DNA of 9,893 bases from an uncultured Chloroflexota bacterium (GTDB lineage Bacteria; Chloroflexota; Anaerolineae; Aggregatilineales; Phototrophicaceae). A model generated the notes under the pieces. The model made no database searches, had not been told where the DNA came from, and saw only the letters and a program-made list of their open reading frames with translations. The first letter of the stretch is position 1. Each line of letters starts with the position of its first letter. The position numbers were made by a program, and so were the translations under genes. The stretch spans positions 1-9,893 of the forward strand of contig CALDGT010001004.1 of the NCBI GenBank assembly GCA_937942935.1, in the 5' to 3' direction. Below, piece by piece: positions 7,019 through 9,893 of this stretch.

Positions 7019-7048
7019 TTGGCAGATTTTTGTTATATCTTGTACAAT
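7019..7048 (+). promoter_or_regulatory. Sigma-70-type promoter for the membrane-protein gene
   Basis: TTGGCA (7019-7024) and TACAAT (7043-7048) are 18 bp apart, each one base from consensus. The expected transcript start is near 7055, giving a leader of about 38 nt. The TTTTTGGCA at 7016-7024 is identical to that at the dprA promoter. A second candidate lies just upstream, TTGACA (6972-6977) with TAACAT (6995-7000) at 17 bp; its -35 is perfect but its -10 is weaker. The two could act in tandem. The 132-bp gap 6961-7092 holds nothing else that I can identify. Confidence 0.6.
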
Positions 7049-7092
7049 AAACATCAAGCGCGTGGGAATTTAACCAACGAAAGGCATCACTC

Positions 7093-8679
7093 ATGGCAGA
7101 TGATTTCGACATGGATGACGAATTAGACGAATCGGGTGATGAAACACCCAAGAAAAAAGCCAAAAAGCCTCCAAAAGAAGCAAAGGCAAAAGATACTAAA
7201 AAAGATGATAAACCCAAAAAACCCTTGCTGAAGGGAATTCGGGATTGGGCGGTTGATACTTATAACGGCTTATTCAAAATTGTGATTGAGCCACAACTGC
7301 CTAAATATCGGGTGTTGTTATGGATGATTTTATCATTCTTGTTCGGCATGTTTTGGGCATATAACATTGTTTCGGTCATCTACTATAATGGCTCACCGCA
7401 TCAACTTAATGCAGGCGCACGCGATAACTGGATTATCAATGTCGCTGGCGGATATCAAGCTGGCATTATCAGCGCAGATGATGCAAAAGCGCAACTCGCT
7501 CGTGTCGAGAATCCATTGCGCTCGGTTGACCGTTTGCTTGCAACCGAAAGTGTATCTGCACCCATCAAATCTGCATTGACGACTGTTCGACCAATTGCCG
7601 AAAGTGTTGGCGCAGGCACAGCCGCCCCCACCCCACAAGGTATCATCGGTGATATTTTGGGATGGGTCATCAGTGGCATTTTATTCATCGCCATCTCTTG
7701 GATTATTGCGATTGCATGGGGGTTGCTCATTGGCGGTTATGTTGAACGCTTCTGGGAACGTATTCGCCCCAAGAGCGAAGAAGAAATCGCCAAAAACGAA
7801 GAAGCAAAACGCACTGTAGAGCAAATGCGTGAGCGCAAACGCCTAGAAGAAGAACTCAAGGCGAGTACCGTCAAAGAAGCAGGGACAAGTAATTATGGCG
7901 CTCCTTTGATGCAAAAGATTGCACCGTATACCAAAGGGCGTCAATTTGATGAATCATTCGCCATTGAAGATGCAGATGATAACTTTTTGGGTGAATGTGG
8001 TGCGACCATCGCACATACCATTGGTGATACACAAGAATTATCGGCGATTGAAGTTTGGTTATTCGACAAAGAAGATTTTGTCAAGACATTCACCAAAATC
8101 TTCGCCTCTGAACATGCTTATAATGATTATGCCATTCGCGCAGAACTTGAATCGCGCGTAGATGACCCTGCAACCGATATTGTGGTCATTAAACCCGGTG
8201 CTACGCTGGAATTGGTCAGCAAAATGTTGCGTGTCCAAGCAAAAATTGCCGCCGTCACCCCCGGTACAGATAGCTCCTTACCACCCAATAGTCATTTCTC
8301 TGCCCTCACATTACAAATGCAAGGGTGGGAGAAAAAATCGGCTACCGGTGGCGGAGATGTTCCACCGACGCCAATAAAAGTACCAACACCTGTAGAAGAA
8401 GCGGTTGTTCCACCGCCTCTCAAACCACCGATGTCGCCAACAGGCGCTCGTCCGTTGGATGCCTATGAGGTTGGTCCGCCACCACCACTCCCAACCACCA
8501 ATAAACCACCGATGTCGCCAACAGGCGCTCGTCCATTGGATGCTTATGAGATTGGTCCGCCACCACCACTGCCCAATACAGGGGTAACAAAACCATCATC
8601 ACCGCCTCCGTTACCATTTGATGATGACGAAAACGATCCATTTGGTGGGACGGGCGACTTTACCCCAATTAATGGGTAA
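7093..8679 (+). CDS. Uncharacterised two-pass membrane protein with proline-rich tail
   Basis: I do not recognise a named family. The 528-residue protein reads as follows. Residues 1-18 are acidic and 19-45 are a Lys-rich low-complexity head. A first membrane segment lies at about 74-98 (VLLWMILSFLFGMFWAYNIVSVIYY), followed by an ~88-residue loop (99-186). A second segment lies at about 187-215, then a charged coiled coil at about 226-258. A compact soluble region covers about 270-413, with DESFAIEDADDNFLGECG and AIEVWLFDKEDFVKTFTKIFASEHAYND. A Pro-rich tail (422-528) contains a 27-residue repeat and an acidic end. Basic flanks (KYR before TM1, ERFWERIRPK after TM2) suggest both termini are cytosolic. 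No signal peptide or catalytic motif is evident. From memory, similar FLGECGA/VWLFDK domains occur in uncharacterised Anaerolineae proteins. The gene has its own promoter and terminator; a GAAAGG (7079-7084) precedes the ATG. A membrane scaffold role is only a guess. Confidence 0.85.
   Translation: MADDFDMDDELDESGDETPKKKAKKPPKEAKAKDTKKDDKPKKPLLKGIRDWAVDTYNGLFKIVIEPQLPKYRVLLWMILSFLFGMFWAYNIVSVIYYNGSPHQLNAGARDNWIINVAGGYQAGIISADDAKAQLARVENPLRSVDRLLATESVSAPIKSALTTVRPIAESVGAGTAAPTPQGIIGDILGWVISGILFIAISWIIAIAWGLLIGGYVERFWERIRPKSEEEIAKNEEAKRTVEQMRERKRLEEELKASTVKEAGTSNYGAPLMQKIAPYTKGRQFDESFAIEDADDNFLGECGATIAHTIGDTQELSAIEVWLFDKEDFVKTFTKIFASEHAYNDYAIRAELESRVDDPATDIVVIKPGATLELVSKMLRVQAKIAAVTPGTDSSLPPNSHFSALTLQMQGWEKKSATGGGDVPPTPIKVPTPVEEAVVPPPLKPPMSPTGARPLDAYEVGPPPPLPTTNKPPMSPTGARPLDAYEIGPPPPLPNTGVTKPSSPPPLPFDDDENDPFGGTGDFTPING
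8422..8574 (+). repeat. 81-bp in-frame tandem repeat in the proline-rich tail
   Basis: Two units start at 8422 and 8503, an 81-bp (27-codon) period. The matching 72 bp (8422-8493 and 8503-8574) encode KPPMSPTGARPLDAYE(V/I)GPPPPLP and differ at only a few bases, mostly silent. The nine-base remainder between the two copies (TTN) is not clearly repeated after the second. The close DNA identity suggests a recent duplication or slippage event. The PPPPLP cores resemble ligands of proline-binding domains, but no partner is visible. Confidence 0.9.
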
Positions 8680-8704
8680 GGAATTTTAAGATAAAGTTGT
8701 GTAT

Positions 8705-8740
8705 AAAAAACGGTGGAGCATCACACTCACCGTTTTTTTA
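8705..8740 (+). terminator. Intrinsic terminator between the membrane protein and phosphoesterase
   Basis: AAAAAACGGTGG (8705-8716) pairs with TCACCGTTTTTT (8727-8738) around a ten-base loop; the innermost pair is G-U. The A-run before and T-run after a GC core give the classic form, usable from either strand. It sits 25 bp after the membrane-protein stop and explains why the ATG at 8699, which lies just before it, is an unlikely gene start. Confidence 0.82.
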
Positions 8741-8761
8741 TTTCTAAGGGACATTCACACG

Positions 8762-9658
8762 ATGACAAAACTGGCTATCCTTGCCGATATTCACGGCAAT
8801 TTACCCGCACTAGACGCTGTTTTAGATGATATTTCTCAATTGGATGTAGATGCAATTATTGTTGCAGGCGATTCTGTCAATGGTGCGCCATTTTCTGCAC
8901 AAGTATTAGAACGACTTGTAGATATAAAAGCACATATCATCCGTGGTAATCATGAATTTTATGCGCTTGAGCATGATACGCCTAGAGTACCAATAGAACG
9001 CAAAGACTTCACCACGCCCATCTGGATGAAGAAAAATTTAGGCAAAAAATGGTTGTATTTTTTGGCGGCATTACCAGATACACTCACCTTGCATTATCCA
9101 GATGCAATCAGCCTGCGCGTATTGCATGGCTCGCCTAATAATCACTTTAGAGGCATTTATCCCGCCACAACCCCAGAAGAAATTTATGAGTTGCTCCATA
9201 CCGTACAAGAAGAAACAGTCATCTTGGCACATACTCATTTGGCAATCAATCGGCACATCGAGATTCAGGGGCGCAAATGGCATTTGATTAATGGTGGCTC
9301 CGTTGGCTTGCCCTTAGATGGCGTCCCTAGCCGCGCTAGTTATGTCATTGTAGAGGGAGATTATGAGGGGTGGCAACCTACTTTTCGACAGGTGATGTAT
9401 GATAATTCAGATGTGTTTGAGGGATTTATTCAATCTAATTTCATTCAAATGTGTGGGTCAACAGGTCGGTTGATGGTTGAAGAATTTCGATATGCTCGCC
9501 CATTTATCTATCCGTTCATCCAATGGCATAAAACCCATCATGCCGATAAACCCGATTCTTTGGAATTGGCAGAAATCTTTCTGAAATTGGATTATAAATC
9601 CGAAATTTTAGAATATGTGCCTATACATTATAAACAATTGGCAGAGTCATATACCTGA
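8762..9658 (+). CDS. Calcineurin-like metallophosphoesterase (YfcE/MJ0936-type)
   Basis: The product is a cytosolic dinuclear-metal phosphoesterase; the substrate is unknown. With the start at 8762 it has 298 residues. Metal-ligand motifs are in order: LADIHGNL (Asp9, His11), AGDSVNGAP (Asp37), RGNHE (Asn63, His64), VLHGSP (His122) and ILAHTH (His157, His159). NGGSVGLP (177-184) is the usual signature near the end of the fold. The common GHTH glycine is replaced by alanine. A ~100-residue C-terminal part beyond the core (about 200-298) matches nothing I can name. ATG 8762 is chosen over the in-frame ATG 8699 because the latter would translate the terminator hairpin, because AAGGGA (8746-8751) lies 10 nt before 8762, and because family homology begins at once with TKLAILADIHG. 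No promoter is evident in the short space after the terminator, so expression may depend on read-through. Confidence 0.88.
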   Translation: MTKLAILADIHGNLPALDAVLDDISQLDVDAIIVAGDSVNGAPFSAQVLERLVDIKAHIIRGNHEFYALEHDTPRVPIERKDFTTPIWMKKNLGKKWLYFLAALPDTLTLHYPDAISLRVLHGSPNNHFRGIYPATTPEEIYELLHTVQEETVILAHTHLAINRHIEIQGRKWHLINGGSVGLPLDGVPSRASYVIVEGDYEGWQPTFRQVMYDNSDVFEGFIQSNFIQMCGSTGRLMVEEFRYARPFIYPFIQWHKTHHADKPDSLELAEIFLKLDYKSEILEYVPIHYKQLAESYT

Positions 9659-9668
9659 TTATAGAAAA

Positions 9669-9696
9669 TTCCCCTTCTCCAATTTAGGAAGGGGAA
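9669..9696. terminator. Bidirectional terminator between converging genes
   Basis: TTCCCCTTC (9669-9677) pairs with GAAGGGGAA (9688-9696), a perfect 9-bp stem with a ten-base loop. It lies 10 bp after the phosphoesterase stop and 9 bp beyond the greA stop on the other strand. On the - strand the stem is followed by a short AATTTTC tract. On the + strand it is followed by a T-rich but interrupted stretch. It probably serves both genes. Confidence 0.7.
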
Positions 9697-9705
9697 AATC
9701 TAATT

Positions 9706-9893
9706 TTATTTAATTTTTTTAATTTTGAAGGTGAGGGTCTCACCACTGGGGACAACCGCCTTCACTTTTTCGCCCTTTTTATGCCCTAATAGAGCTTTAC
9801 CGATAGCACTTTCATGCGAAATTTTGCCCTCACGCGGATTTGATTCTGCCGCACCAACAATCAAATAGGTTTCATCTTCGTCCGAACCTTCTT
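9706..9893 (-). CDS. greA: Transcription elongation factor GreA, C-terminal part
   Basis: GreA rescues backtracked RNA polymerase by stimulating cleavage of the transcript 3' end. Only the last 61 codons are in the window; the gene runs off the right edge and its N-terminal coiled coil is outside. The visible part is the FKBP-like C-terminal domain: ETYLIVGAAESNPREGKISH, then ESAIGKALLGHKKGEKVKAVVPSG, then ETLTFKIKKIK and a TAA stop (complement of 9706-9708). The order YLIVG...ESNPREGKIS...SAIGKALLGHKKG is diagnostic for the GreA/GreB family. GreA is preferred over GreB because it is the form found across bacteria, but the fragment alone does not exclude a paralogue. It converges with the phosphoesterase gene. 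Confidence 0.92.
   Translation of the reverse strand, partial: EGSDEDETYLIVGAAESNPREGKISHESAIGKALLGHKKGEKVKAVVPSGETLTFKIKKIK

Noticed and set aside
6486..7073. A 195-codon open frame on the + strand overlapping the 3' end of topA.
   Set aside because: It lies out of frame inside the conserved zinc-ribbon region of topA, shows no domain and runs through the topA terminator; it is a shadow.
8699..8761. A 21-residue N-terminal extension of the metallophosphoesterase starting at ATG 8699.
   Set aside because: It would translate straight through the terminator hairpin at 8705-8740, lacks an SD, and the family fold starts at ATG 8762, which has AAGGGA upstream.

Overview
The window is a chromosomal stretch of a bacterium, most likely a member of the Chloroflexota (Anaerolineae-like). 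The grounds are indirect: the base composition leans to A+T, topoisomerase I carries an extra N-terminal CxxC...CxxC zinc module, S16 has a long basic tail, a GTAGGGGC/GCCCCTAC-framed palindrome sits between genes, and a two-pass membrane protein looks, from memory, like uncharacterised Anaerolineae proteins. The phylum call is an inference from memory and no search was run. Eight genes lie on the + strand. One gene, at the right edge, lies on the - strand. No tRNA, rRNA, CRISPR array, transposase or phage gene was seen.

Bases 1-2234 hold a translation and protein-targeting cluster: the 3' part of ffh (SRP GTPase), rpsP (ribosomal protein S16), khpA (small KH RNA-binding protein) and rimM (16S/30S maturation factor). 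This is the widespread ffh-rpsP-khpA-rimM order, but trmD and rplS, which usually follow rimM, are absent. A 144-bp gap between khpA and rimM holds a hairpin and a perfect 30-bp palindrome.

Bases 2235-6960 hold dprA (ssDNA-binding RecA loader), manC (GDP-mannose pyrophosphorylase) and topA (DNA topoisomerase I). A near-consensus sigma-70-type promoter starts directly after the rimM stop and should drive dprA and possibly manC and topA. manC, a sugar-nucleotide gene, separates the commonly adjacent dprA and topA. A GC-rich hairpin follows topA.

Bases 6961-8740 form a separate transcription unit: a promoter resembling the dprA one, a 528-residue two-pass membrane protein of unknown function, and an A/T-flanked hairpin terminator. 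The protein has an acidic/lysine-rich head, a coiled coil, a compact cytosolic domain and a proline-rich tail with a 27-residue tandem repeat. It is the least explained gene here.

Bases 8741-9893 hold a calcineurin-like metallophosphoesterase (+ strand) and the 3' end of greA (- strand, transcript cleavage factor). The two genes converge on a shared hairpin. Most of the window is ordinary housekeeping sequence; the points worth a second look are the membrane protein, the TopA N-terminal zinc module, the intergenic palindrome and the interrupted operon orders.
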